Shown here: piece after piece, positions 8,675-16,856 of the stretch
How positions within the stretch are numbered: the stretch's first letter is position 1
How the letters are laid out: every line of letters begins with the position of its first letter
NCBI RefSeq assembly: GCF_009711165.2
Contig: NZ_WMID02000016.1
Coordinates: forward strand, 78,770 to 142,769
DNA length: 64,000 bases
Reading direction: 5' to 3'
Origin: Flavobacterium sp. MC2016-06
GTDB taxonomy: Bacteria > Bacteroidota > Bacteroidia > Flavobacteriales > Flavobacteriaceae
Translations under genes and position numbers: made by a program
Notes under the pieces: model-generated
Databases searched by the model: none
What the model was told of the DNA's origin: nothing
Seen by the model: only the letters and a program-made list of their open reading frames with translations

Positions 8675-9583
8675 ATGCCACTCTATATTAACAACGAACA
8701 TTTACAAAAAGAGATAGAATATCCGTCAAGATATCAATCTGCAAACTTGTTTAAAAGTGTTGTTGTCGTTTTTGTTACCCTTTTGCTGTTTCTTTTGTTA
8801 TTTACACCGTTTGGAGTTTATGAACCCGAACATAAAATGAACTACTTTTTTATCTGTGCGCTGCATGCTTTTTCGCCCGCGCTGCTGCTTTTTATTTATT
8901 TCTCTGTTTTAAATCATTTTAGGAAAAAGAAAAAACAGTTTTATAATTGGAGTTTACTCAAAGAATATCTCAATATAGGTGCGTTTCTAATTCTGGCAGG
9001 ATTAGCAAGTTTCTTAATGCGAGATCTAATTTATAACAATGCCAATAATTGGTCACTGCGTTATCTGTGGGAAGAAATCAGAAATTGTTTTATTGCCGGA
9101 ATCTTTTTTTATTTTTTTCTCAGGGTTGTGAGTTTCTATTTTCAATCGCATCAAGGTTCGCCGTTTGTAGTTCAGTTTCAGCCACTCAAAATACAGGCAG
9201 ACCAAAAAGTTATTCCGTCCATACTTTTCATCAATACACAAGTAAAGCAAGATGATTTCAGCCTCAACATAGACGATTTATTATTTGTAAAAGCCGACGG
9301 AAATTATATCGAATTAACCAAATTGATCAACGGCAAGATTGAAACCGAACTAAAGAGAATTTCGCTCACCCAATTTGAAACTCAAATCTCGGCTTATCCG
9401 CATTTTTTTAGAAGCCACAGAACCTATTTAGTAAACATGTTTAAGGTCGAAAAAGTTACAGGAAACTCTCAAGGATATTTATTATCGTTTACAGACACGA
9501 GCGAAAAAATTCCTGTTTCTAGAAAACAAATAGATAATTTCAATAGCTGTTACCAAGAGCTTAGACAACAGTATACAGCCTAA
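8675..9583 (+). CDS. LytTR-domain transcriptional regulator with membrane N-terminus
   Basis: 302 residues. About four membrane helices occupy residues 25-150 (one near 28-46, others near 55-78, 96-112, 135-152). A LytTR DNA-binding domain covers ~195-297, with the hallmark stretches LFVKADGNYIEL and FFRSHRTYLVNM. Such membrane-anchored LytTR proteins lack a receiver domain and are thought to sense through the membrane part. Co-oriented with the small membrane protein upstream (21-base gap) and the acyltransferase downstream. Target sites are unknown. Confidence 0.85.
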   Translation: MPLYINNEHLQKEIEYPSRYQSANLFKSVVVVFVTLLLFLLLFTPFGVYEPEHKMNYFFICALHAFSPALLLFIYFSVLNHFRKKKKQFYNWSLLKEYLNIGAFLILAGLASFLMRDLIYNNANNWSLRYLWEEIRNCFIAGIFFYFFLRVVSFYFQSHQGSPFVVQFQPLKIQADQKVIPSILFINTQVKQDDFSLNIDDLLFVKADGNYIELTKLINGKIETELKRISLTQFETQISAYPHFFRSHRTYLVNMFKVEKVTGNSQGYLLSFTDTSEKIPVSRKQIDNFNSCYQELRQQYTA

Positions 9584-9708
9584 GTTTGTTATTCGTCACA
9601 AAAGCTAGTTGCTCATAACAACCCAGATAAACAAGGTGTTTTCTTGTTGTACGTTTGCTCCAGCTAACCGAAAGACGGTTGCTAGAAATAACAATAAAGC
9701 AAGCCACG

Positions 9709-10851
9709 ATGTTATCACCAAATTCAGTTTCCAGTCCATCAAATAAATTATTTTACATCGACAATATCAAAATAATCCTAACGATATTAGTCATACTTCA
9801 TCACACCGTAATTACCTACGGAGGTTCCGGCGGTTGGTATTGGTTACAGAAAACAACCTGTTTTGGAGCACTTATTCCTATGACTATGTTTGTAAGTATC
9901 AACCAATCCTTTTTCATGGGCTTTTTCTTCCTGCTTTCGGCATACTTTACCGACTCGTCTTATGCTAAAAAAGGTACAGCCCAATTTATAAAAGACCGTC
10001 TTATCAGACTCGGAATTCCGTTACTGTTTTACTCCCTTGTAATTTCTCCAATTACGAGTTATTTAGTTTATTATTTTGCCAAAGGAAATCACATAACCCT
10101 TTTACAATATCTTTCGGGTTACGACAGCTGGATCGATTTTGGCGTAATGTGGTTTGTAGCCGCGTTGTTGGTCTTTACCATGATTTATATAGGCTTAGAA
10201 AGATTTTTTAAAACCAATGCATCAAAACCACTTCCTGCGCCTCGAGCCTATCAAATACTATTGTTTGCAGTACTGTTAGGAATAATAAGTTTCCTTGTTA
10301 GAATTGTATTTCCTGTAGGGTGGGTGCTAAAACCAGTCGGATTTCAGTTAGGGCATTTTACCCAATACATAGCCTTGTTTATTGTTGGTATAATAGCCGT
10401 AAGAAACAATTGGTTTGAACAACTTACAGAACAAACCCTAAAATACCTAAAACGATCAATAGGGTTTTGTTTATTATTTTTTCCTGTATTTTTCTTTATC
10501 AGAGTCAAATTAGACATGCCTGTTTCTTGGTATTCAGGAGGTTTTCATTGGCAGTCTTTACTCTATGCAGTTTGGGAACAATGGATAGGACTTTCTATTT
10601 TGACAGTATTTCTTATAAAAGGAAGAAAAAGCTGGAATACCACAACACCATTATTATCCCAATTATCGCGCAGTAATTTTGTAGTTTACATTTTTCATCC
10701 CCTTGTAATTGTTAGTTTAACATTGCTGATAAGAAACTGTGAAATAGATCCAGCCATAAAATTACTTTTCATAGCGCCAATCATAGTAATAGCAAGTTAT
10801 GTCTTAGGATCGCTTATTTTACGAATCCCCGGAATTAAAAAAATCCTTTAA
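9709..10851 (+). CDS. Acyltransferase 3 family membrane protein
   Basis: 380 residues with about ten membrane helices. The N-terminal FYIDNIKIILTILVILHH stretch is the classic acyltransferase-3 start, in which the helix-1 His is required for transferring acyl groups to sugars or lipids. An R-x-x-R-L segment (FIKDRLIRLGIP) follows helix 3, also typical. I chose ATG 9709; an open frame extends back to a TTG at 9655 but that adds a charged tail before the family start. About 125 bases after the LytTR gene, so possibly the same transcript. Acceptor molecule unknown. Confidence 0.8.
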   Translation: MLSPNSVSSPSNKLFYIDNIKIILTILVILHHTVITYGGSGGWYWLQKTTCFGALIPMTMFVSINQSFFMGFFFLLSAYFTDSSYAKKGTAQFIKDRLIRLGIPLLFYSLVISPITSYLVYYFAKGNHITLLQYLSGYDSWIDFGVMWFVAALLVFTMIYIGLERFFKTNASKPLPAPRAYQILLFAVLLGIISFLVRIVFPVGWVLKPVGFQLGHFTQYIALFIVGIIAVRNNWFEQLTEQTLKYLKRSIGFCLLFFPVFFFIRVKLDMPVSWYSGGFHWQSLLYAVWEQWIGLSILTVFLIKGRKSWNTTTPLLSQLSRSNFVVYIFHPLVIVSLTLLIRNCEIDPAIKLLFIAPIIVIASYVLGSLILRIPGIKKIL

Positions 10852-10876
10852 AGTTAAATAGCAAAAATACATCCAG

Positions 10877-11142
10877 TCAGTCCTTGCGAGGAACAAAGTA
10901 ATCTCACGAGAAACTCCACCCAGCTTGTCATTGCGAGGAACGAAGCAATCACATAAGAAACTCCACCTAGTTTGTCATTCTGAGGAACGAAGAATCCCCG
11001 CAAGAAACTCCACAATCCAAATCCGCCCAGTTTGTCATTTCGAGCGAAGTCGAGAAATCACACAAGAAACTCGACAATAAAAATCATCAAACTTTGAGGA
11101 AATGCTAGTGCGATTTCTCCTTCGTCGAAAATGACAAACTTT
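10877..11142. repeat. REP-like repeat array A
   Basis: Four degenerate units of roughly 45-60 bases, each opening with (T)TGTC(A/C)TT followed by variants of CGAGGAACGAAGnAATC, CTGAGGAACGAAGAATC or CGAGCGAAGTCGAGAAATC, then nnAAGAAACTC(C/G)AC. The array ends with an inverted copy (CGATTTCTCCTTCGTCGAAA then TGACAA), so the last unit can fold into a hairpin. It fills the gap between the acyltransferase and DoxX-like genes. No spacer regularity of a CRISPR kind. Confidence 0.85.
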
Positions 11143-11267
11143 GTGGTTACGTATTATAAAAGCACAAACATTCTAGGTTTTTCATAAGCATTTGATCTGT
11201 AATTGGTGATGGATATTACGTAACTATTCTATAAAAACTTTGCAAAGAAGTTTACCACATAATGTCT

Positions 11268-11275
11268 TAAATTTG
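11268..11275 (+). promoter_or_regulatory. Possible -7 box for the DoxX-like gene
   Basis: TAAATTTG matches the Bacteroidetes TAnnTTTG box 21 bases before the ATG. The nearest TTG (11240-11242) is 25 bases upstream, slightly too far, so this is a weak call. Confidence 0.3.
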
Positions 11276-11295
11276 ATTATAAAATTATCTTTACT

Positions 11296-11718
11296 ATGAA
11301 AAATATAGAAACCACCAGAACGCAGCATTTCTTTAGAATTCTTTTAGGACTTTTTATGGTAATGGCCGCTATAGGACATTTTACTTTTCAAAGGGCCGAT
11401 TTTCAGGCACAAGTTCCTAATTGGGTTCCCTTAGATAAAGACCTTGTTGTTATACTCTCTGGAATTGTAGAAATAGCTTTAGGACTCAGTATGATATTTC
11501 TAACAAAGTATAAAGTAATAGTTGGCATAACGCTGGCTGTATTTTATGTATTAGTTTTTCCAGGTAATATTGCCCAATACGTAAACGGAACTTCTGCTTT
11601 TGGACTCGACACAGATCAATCTCGTTTAATTCGATTATTTTTTCAGCCTGTTTTAATTTTTATTGCCTTGTGGTCTACTGGTGCCATTACTTATTTTAGA
11701 AACTTAAAGAATTCGTAA
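11296..11718 (+). CDS. DoxX-like family membrane protein
   Basis: 140 residues with four membrane helices. The first contains FFRILLGLFMVMAAIGHF and the second GIVEIALGLSMIF, the pattern of DoxX-like small quinone-associated membrane proteins. A polar NWVPLDKD segment separates the two. Function in this family is poorly defined. The gene is isolated, with REP-like arrays on both sides that share a nearly identical ~100-base stretch, which may point to past duplication or recombination around this gene. Confidence 0.75.
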   Translation: MKNIETTRTQHFFRILLGLFMVMAAIGHFTFQRADFQAQVPNWVPLDKDLVVILSGIVEIALGLSMIFLTKYKVIVGITLAVFYVLVFPGNIAQYVNGTSAFGLDTDQSRLIRLFFQPVLIFIALWSTGAITYFRNLKNS

Positions 11719-11808
11719 ACATTTTAAGAAAAGCAAATTTTGTCGATCAAAATAGGGCGGGCGCTACTTTAGTATTATAAAACATTATGCAATTAAAACT
11801 CACTCAGC

Positions 11809-12203
11809 TTGTCATTTCGAAGAATGAGAAATCTCCGCAATCTAACTCCGCTCAGTTTGTTATTTCGAGCGAAGTCGAGAAATCACACAAGAAAAACTCG
11901 ACAATAAAAATCATCAAACTTTGAGGAAATACTAGTGGGATTTCTCATTCTTCGAAATGACAAACTTTGTGGTAACGTATTATAAAAGCATGTAGATCTT
12001 ATAGATTCATGATCCATCTAGTTTGTCCTTGCGAGGAACGAAGCAATCACAGAAGAAACTCTACCTAGTTTGTCATTCTGAGGAACGAAGCAATCACAGA
12101 AGAAACTCTATCTAGTTTGTCATTCTGAGGAACGAAGAATCCCCATAAGAAACTCCGCAACGTGAGTAACCAACGAAGATTCTTCGTCCCTCAGAATGAC
12201 AAG
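11809..12203. repeat. REP-like repeat array B
   Basis: Same family as the array before the DoxX-like gene. It begins with a unit plus inverted copy (11809 to ~11965), then a shared tail (ACAAACTTTGTGGTAACGTA), then three further direct units starting near 12018, 12069 and 12115 whose cores are CGAGGAACGAAGCAATC or CTGAGGAACGAAG. It closes with an inverted copy ending TCAGAATGACAA near 12203. It fills most of the 586-base gap after the DoxX-like gene. Confidence 0.85.
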
Positions 12204-12304
12204 ATTGAGGATAGAAAAAACGCAAATTCAGAAGATATTTTATTGTGTTTTTATGAAACTCTTTGTGTTATGGCATTCTTTCATAATTAAAAAATATTAA
12301 AACG

Positions 12305-12706
12305 TTATGATGAAAAATCTATTAATTCAATTTTGTGGCTATTCATGATTTCATATTGTTTAGATTCTTCATTAAAGAAAAATTGAATAGAGTTAGTCTG
12401 CAACTGTAAGCTGTCGTTTGTTTCGCCAGTATTGTTTTTTAGATTTACCCAGACGTAGGCAGTTGCTTTTAAAGGATTTATTAAAATAGAGTCTCGATTA
12501 GATTTTTCGGGATCAATTTTATAATCTATAATAATACTATCAATCTTAACTACAACTTGCATTTTTCGGTTATGAAATCCATCCAAAAGTTTTGACTTAA
12601 TAACTTGTCTTAAATCGGTTTCTATTTTTTCAATTTCTTTGGCTCCTACGAATGGCATATTATTGGGATTAAATAAGTGATCTTTTGAGAAGTAATTACT
12701 TATCAA
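12305..12706 (-). CDS. Hypothetical protein, possibly N-terminally truncated
   Basis: No recognised family. The frame starts at a TTG (12704-12706) giving 133 residues, or at ATG 12656-12658 giving 117. Neither has a signal peptide. The middle shows alternating hydrophobic beta-strand patterns (KMQVVVKIDSIIIDYKI, KATAYVWVNL), which suggests a small beta-rich domain such as that of a secreted or lipoprotein tail. No in-frame ATG exists before an upstream TAA near 12728-12730, so the original N-terminus may be lost. Probably real because its codon use resembles neighbours. Confidence 0.45.
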   Translation of the reverse strand: MISNYFSKDHLFNPNNMPFVGAKEIEKIETDLRQVIKSKLLDGFHNRKMQVVVKIDSIIIDYKIDPEKSNRDSILINPLKATAYVWVNLKNNTGETNDSLQLQTNSIQFFFNEESKQYEIMNSHKIELIDFSS

Positions 12707-12983
12707 GAGCTTATAATGTGTTAATATTTAGATTTAACAAGAATACTAATAAATAAACACCATACAGTAAGTATTTATACGCGTTTTACTAAAAGTTTCA
12801 TCGACACACCAATGATAAATATGAGCATTTGACGTCAAAGATGCCAACGCTGGGGTTTAATGATAAAGAGATGAGGTAAATAATCCATCAACCGAGGAAA
12901 ATCATTCATAAATGGCGTCTATAGATGCCAATTGACTATGATTTGACGTGAACGATGGATGATTGAACGTGAAATGAGATGTA
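12707..12983. other. Intergenic region with TTGACGT repeats
   Basis: Roughly 280 bases without a gene. The word TTGACGT occurs in a perfect 12-bp palindrome TTTGACGTCAAA (12828-12839) and again in ATTTGACGTGAA further on. GATGCCAA occurs twice near these. Possible regulator sites or sequence remnants; nothing stronger can be said. Confidence 0.3.
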
Positions 12984-13024
12984 AATAAAAAAAGCCTCCT
13001 GAAATTTTACTTCCGGCAGGCTTT
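12984..13024 (-). terminator. Intrinsic terminator for the 13-16 kb minus-strand operon
   Basis: CGGCAGGCTTT (13014-13024) and AAAGCCTCCTG (12991-13001) form an 11-bp stem with one mismatch and one G-U pair. On the minus strand it is followed by seven T. It lies only a few bases after the stop (13030-13032) of the in-frame tail that follows the 13210 stop codon. Confidence 0.7.
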
Positions 13025-13029
13025 AATAC

Positions 13030-13209
13030 TTATTTAATTTCTTTTATTGTGGAATCTTCTATTTGTTTGGGGCTTGGTGTAGTGGTCTTTTTAAAAAACT
13101 GCGCTAGCTCATTTACTTTTACCTGATAACCTGATGCTTTTGTTCCGAGTTTGTATTTGCTGTAAGAGAAGTTTCTATTGCTGACATGAAATATACTTCT
13201 CTTAGTATA
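13030..13209 (-). pseudogene. 59-codon open extension in frame after the upstream gene's TAA
   Basis: Directly after the TAA at 13210-13212 the same frame continues for 59 codons to a second TAA at 13030-13032. The peptide looks like real coding sequence in composition (for example KYKLGTKASGYQVKV and NELAQFFKK) and ends just before the operon terminator. In DNA this AT-rich, stop codons are expected more often. Either the upstream gene has acquired a nonsense codon that removed its C-terminus, or this is the remnant of another gene. No family recognised; a sequencing error is also possible. Confidence 0.4.
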
Positions 13210-14118
13210 TTAATAAGTTGTTCCTGATTGTTCTTTTAATTTTGAGATATATTTTTCAGGAATCTTCCAATTATATTTAGAAAGGATCGTATTATAAACA
13301 GACTTCCAATTTTCACTATTATTGCTTGATAATTGATCTTTATTTTTATTTAAATAAATGGCAATATCATAAACCATATGATATCCATTATAACTGTTTT
13401 CACTTTTAGTAAAAGAGTCAATTGCATTATTTACGTCTTTATTTAATAAATATAAAAAGCCTTCATCTTCAAATTTTTTTGCAAGATCTGATTGTATTAC
13501 ATTAGATTTTATAAATTTTAGGACTTCAATTTTTTTAATACTTGTATTTTCAGTTAAAGATGTTTCTGGTACGACAATAGGAGTGTTTATAATATTTTCT
13601 TTCTCCCGAACTTTTGATCTTAGAAATAGAATTTCATTTTTTTCTGCATTTGTTAGTTGGGTTGAATCCTTTTTTTCTAATTCAGCTAGTCTGGTTTTTT
13701 GATTATTTGTTTCAGTCATAAATTTGACATATTCTTTATCGACTTCTTTAAAATAACTCTCCCAGCCACATTTAAGTTTGTTAGATGGAGTTACATTCGC
13801 AAAAAACTGAGCCAACATTCTTTTTTTTACTGGATTATCGTTTAACACAATAAGTTCTGTTGCATATCTATCATATTGTGATATTTCATTCATGCCCACA
13901 GCTCGATCTTTAAAACCCCAATTGATAATTATAGTCATAATAGCGATAGCAAACGTGCCAAGAACCCATTTTAAAAAGTTCATTTTCATTTTGTATTTTT
14001 CAAATTCAATGTTTGCTGTTTCGGATAAGGTTAGTTCTGGAACAGTAGTTGAAGGAGCGGTAAAAACTATATCTTTATCATTATTGGGAACGGGATTGTT
14101 GTTTGGTTCATCTGCCAT
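13210..14118 (-). CDS. Single-pass membrane protein with coiled coil and TPR-like tail
   Basis: 302 residues, no family recognised. The first ~45 residues are polar and Pro/Asn-rich. One membrane helix lies at about 50-68 (FLKWVLGTFAIAIMTIIINW), followed by a charged helical region with heptad character (~135-175) and then a helix pair (FEDEGFLYLLNKDVNNAIDSFTKS) that resembles a TPR unit. Absence of a signal peptide suggests an inner-membrane protein with its bulk in the periplasm. Third gene of a three-gene operon, 11 bases after the barrel gene. The stop is followed by an open in-frame tail. Confidence 0.65.
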   Translation of the reverse strand: MADEPNNNPVPNNDKDIVFTAPSTTVPELTLSETANIEFEKYKMKMNFLKWVLGTFAIAIMTIIINWGFKDRAVGMNEISQYDRYATELIVLNDNPVKKRMLAQFFANVTPSNKLKCGWESYFKEVDKEYVKFMTETNNQKTRLAELEKKDSTQLTNAEKNEILFLRSKVREKENIINTPIVVPETSLTENTSIKKIEVLKFIKSNVIQSDLAKKFEDEGFLYLLNKDVNNAIDSFTKSENSYNGYHMVYDIAIYLNKNKDQLSSNNSENWKSVYNTILSKYNWKIPEKYISKLKEQSGTTY

Positions 14119-14129
14119 GATTTCTATGT

Positions 14130-15488
14130 TTATATTTTGTTAGTACTGAAATTGTTATTCGATTCTATCCCCCAATTTATTCCTATAATAGATACAAGAT
14201 TATCTGTCTGTTCAAAGTTTTTACCAAATCCTCCTGTGAGCGTTATAGTATCACTAAATTTATACTTAATTGAGCCTACAGATCTATAATTATCAGATCC
14301 TTTATCTCTGTGTATGTATTCGTAAGCAAAAGTTAGCTTATGATATTCAAGTTCTATTTTTGTACCAATGTCAAAGTAATCAGTTTTGATATATGTATTA
14401 GTGTTTATATCTAAATAAGAATTGTCTTTTAGGTATCTTCCGTAAGCGTAAAAACTTAGATATTCTTTATTATCATTACTAAGTAATTTAAAATTAAGAT
14501 TTGCTGTACTCCAAACACCAAATTTGCCTGTTTGTCCTTTAGAATAATTATCATTTGGATAAAATAAGCTGTAGGCAACTGCAGCATCAAGAGTGAATAA
14601 TGGTTTAGGAATTTGATCTTGAAGAAGGCTTAGATTTGATGCAAAGTTTTTTCTAAATGTATCTGCTTCGTTATAATAGGCTAAAATCTCGACATCATTT
14701 TTTTCTTTAATTACTTTATATCTTCTAAAACGCTCAATTATCTGCCAAAGCGTTTCCTTGTTGTTTCTCTTTTTGATAAGTGTATTAAATTCTTCTTTAG
14801 TTATATTATTATTAGTTAGAAATATACTTAATTGAGGGTTGTTTAGATTGTCTGAATCAAAATCATAGTTTAATGCTGTTAGATCTTGTTCGGTAAGCGT
14901 TTCGATTATTTTTTTAAAAGTAGCAGTACTTATATCAGAATCATCTCGGAGTAAGGTATAGTCGTCAATATCTTCTTTTGAGGTGGAATAAAGCGTTGCA
15001 TTTTCAAAAATTCTATCTATGCGGTTAAATTCATTAATAAACTTTTTTTCATTGCCCACAATTCTAATTAAATTGGTTCTGGCTCCAATAGAAAGATAAT
15101 TTGTACTGTCTTTTTTTACTTTTGCAAAAGAGATCGATAAATCTTTGATTATAGAGGTAAACCAGCCTTGGTATTTTAATTGTTTCTCTTGAGCATCCCA
15201 TTTAACATTATAGAAATCATAAAAATTTTTATGATTATTTAAAATCATATACGGGTTAATCTCAAGAGCAAAATTATTGTTTACATTATTCATTATTGTT
15301 GTCGTCAATGCTTGAATATTCTTTGGAGTTTCAATATTAGCTGTAGTTTGATCTAGTAATGTTAAAGCTGGAGCATTGGGCATTTCTAAGTTTTCAATTT
15401 TAATCCCATCATTAGTATTTTGTCCAAAAAACAATGAAGGAATTAATATCATAAAAAAGATTACGAGGGATTTAAATATTGTTTTCAT
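14130..15488 (-). CDS. Predicted outer-membrane beta-barrel protein, unknown family
   Basis: 452 residues with a signal peptide (cleavage likely after FFG, before QNTND at ~23). The N-terminal half is mixed, partly helical, with two long acidic helical stretches (~150-280). The C-terminal ~170 residues have alternating aromatic/hydrophobic strands such as KEYLSFYAYGRYLK, YFDIGTKIELEYHKL and TITLTGGFGKNF, as in porin-like barrels, although the sequence ends with a polar Asn/Ser-rich tail instead of a terminal aromatic. Start ATG overlaps the stop of the preceding gene by four bases, so the two are coupled. No named family recognised. Confidence 0.65.
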   Translation of the reverse strand: MKTIFKSLVIFFMILIPSLFFGQNTNDGIKIENLEMPNAPALTLLDQTTANIETPKNIQALTTTIMNNVNNNFALEINPYMILNNHKNFYDFYNVKWDAQEKQLKYQGWFTSIIKDLSISFAKVKKDSTNYLSIGARTNLIRIVGNEKKFINEFNRIDRIFENATLYSTSKEDIDDYTLLRDDSDISTATFKKIIETLTEQDLTALNYDFDSDNLNNPQLSIFLTNNNITKEEFNTLIKKRNNKETLWQIIERFRRYKVIKEKNDVEILAYYNEADTFRKNFASNLSLLQDQIPKPLFTLDAAVAYSLFYPNDNYSKGQTGKFGVWSTANLNFKLLSNDNKEYLSFYAYGRYLKDNSYLDINTNTYIKTDYFDIGTKIELEYHKLTFAYEYIHRDKGSDNYRSVGSIKYKFSDTITLTGGFGKNFEQTDNLVSIIGINWGIESNNNFSTNKI

Positions 15489-15931
15489 GAGATCTTTATC
15501 TTTTTATACACGATTGATGTTTTTGGAATATCGAGAACTATGGTGTCATTATTATTCAGTTTATATTCTGAAGCACTATATTCTGGAGTGCTATTTTGAT
15601 CTAATAGATAATCAATTTCTATATTATTTAAAATAAACGCTTTTGTATCGTCATTTCCAGAAAGGGTAGAAGGTAAATCGTATATAGTTGTAATAAAAAT
15701 TAATTGATTTCCTTTAAATGTGTTTGCTAATCCAATATTACTCCATTGAAATTTTCCATTTTCATCTAAGTCAATACTGCCATTTTCATGCGGGTCAGAA
15801 TTTGCAACAGCTGGTTTAATTAGATTTCCATCAATTTTTAAATAAACTCTTGTTGTTGCTCGATAAGTACTGCTAACTTTTACTTGAATAAATAGTAATT
15901 GATTTGCGTTGGGCGCATTAAAATTTTCCAT
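15485..15931 (-). CDS. Small beta-rich protein, first gene of an unrecognised operon
   Basis: 148 residues, no signal peptide, no membrane helix. Predicted mostly beta: LLFIQVKVSSTYRATTRVYLKI, QLIFITTIYDL and NDTIVLDIPKT are spaced like strands of a sandwich. No family recognised with confidence. The stop codon overlaps the ATG of the barrel gene (15485-15488), giving a tight operon of cytoplasmic beta protein, outer-membrane barrel and inner-membrane protein. That arrangement suggests a trans-envelope complex, but this is inference only. Confidence 0.6.
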   Translation of the reverse strand: MENFNAPNANQLLFIQVKVSSTYRATTRVYLKIDGNLIKPAVANSDPHENGSIDLDENGKFQWSNIGLANTFKGNQLIFITTIYDLPSTLSGNDDTKAFILNNIEIDYLLDQNSTPEYSASEYKLNNNDTIVLDIPKTSIVYKKIKIS

Positions 15932-16087
15932 AATCTTTATTAATTTAAATTTTACCTACTCTTTAATTACCTCTTTTCGGCGTACGAGTTTTTATAATTT
16001 TATCTTGAAAAAAGAATGCTATTTCCTACACAAGATTACTAATAATTAAAAGAATAACAATACGTGTATCTACGGTTTTTTATTACA

Positions 16088-16124
16088 AAAAAAAAGCCCA
16101 ACTATTTAAAGTTGAGCTTTTTGT
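16088..16124 (-). terminator. Intrinsic terminator after the LytTR response-regulator gene
   Basis: AAAAAGC-CC-AACT pairs with AGTT-GA-GCTTTTT around a short A/T loop. Followed by T-rich sequence on the minus strand, about 20 bases after the regulator's stop. Confidence 0.7.
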
Positions 16125-16145
16125 GAATTTATAGTTAACGAATTA

Positions 16146-16856
16146 TTACTTGAAGAAACTATTCAACAAAATCTGGTATTTTCTGCCTACAGGAATAATT
16201 TCGGTATTACTCATGGTTAGGGTTTTATTGGTTGCAGAAGTAATTTCGCGGGTGTTTACAATATAGGAGCGATGCACTTGCAGGAAGTCGACGTTGTCAA
16301 TTTCGTCGCTTATGCTGGCAAGCGAGCCGTATATAATAATGGGAGTTTTTAGTTTGGTGCTGTACAATTTCATGTAATTGCCTAGACTTTCGATATAAAT
16401 AATATCACACAAAGGCGTGTCTATTGTTTGGCCATTGGCGCGGTAAGAGAGTACTTTTTCGCTGTCGGTATTTTCTTTTTTAAGGCTGTTTCCAGAATAA
16501 TATATCTTGGCTTTTTCGATGGCTTTAGAGAATTTCTCGAACGAAATAGGTTTCATTAAATAATCTATAGCATCATTTTGGTACGCCGAAAGCGCAAAGT
16601 CTGAATAAGCCGTTGTAACAATCGTAAGCGGACGATTGGGCTGTAATTCCATTAATTCAACACCCGAGATTACAGGCATGTTGATGTCTAGAAAAATAAT
16701 ATCGTATTTGTTTTCATTGAGCATTTTGAGGGCTTCCATTCCGCTAAAAGCACTTCCGGAATGTTCTAGATCGTCGCATTTTGCGATATGCGATATTAGC
16801 GCCTTATGTGCCGGCGATTCATCATCAACAATTAGACAACGGTAGGTAGATTCCAT
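16146..16856 (-). CDS. LytTR-type response regulator
   Basis: 236 residues: receiver domain (1-~120) with acid pocket D11-D12, phosphoacceptor D57 (FLDINMP), T82 and K102; LytTR DNA-binding domain ~135-236 with FLQVHRSYIVN and PVGRKYQ. Partner of the histidine kinase directly upstream, whose last 25 bases overlap this gene's start. The pair resembles LytS/LytR-type systems. A repeat operator in the divergent promoter region upstream of the kinase has the spacing expected for LytTR dimers, so autoregulation is likely. Confidence 0.9.
   Translation of the reverse strand: MESTYRCLIVDDESPAHKALISHIAKCDDLEHSGSAFSGMEALKMLNENKYDIIFLDINMPVISGVELMELQPNRPLTIVTTAYSDFALSAYQNDAIDYLMKPISFEKFSKAIEKAKIYYSGNSLKKENTDSEKVLSYRANGQTIDTPLCDIIYIESLGNYMKLYSTKLKTPIIIYGSLASISDEIDNVDFLQVHRSYIVNTREITSATNKTLTMSNTEIIPVGRKYQILLNSFFK

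Noticed and set aside
10877..12203. CRISPR-like array near the DoxX-like gene
   Set aside because: Units vary in core and length, are partly inverted, and have no unique spacers or cas genes; they are REP-like repeats.
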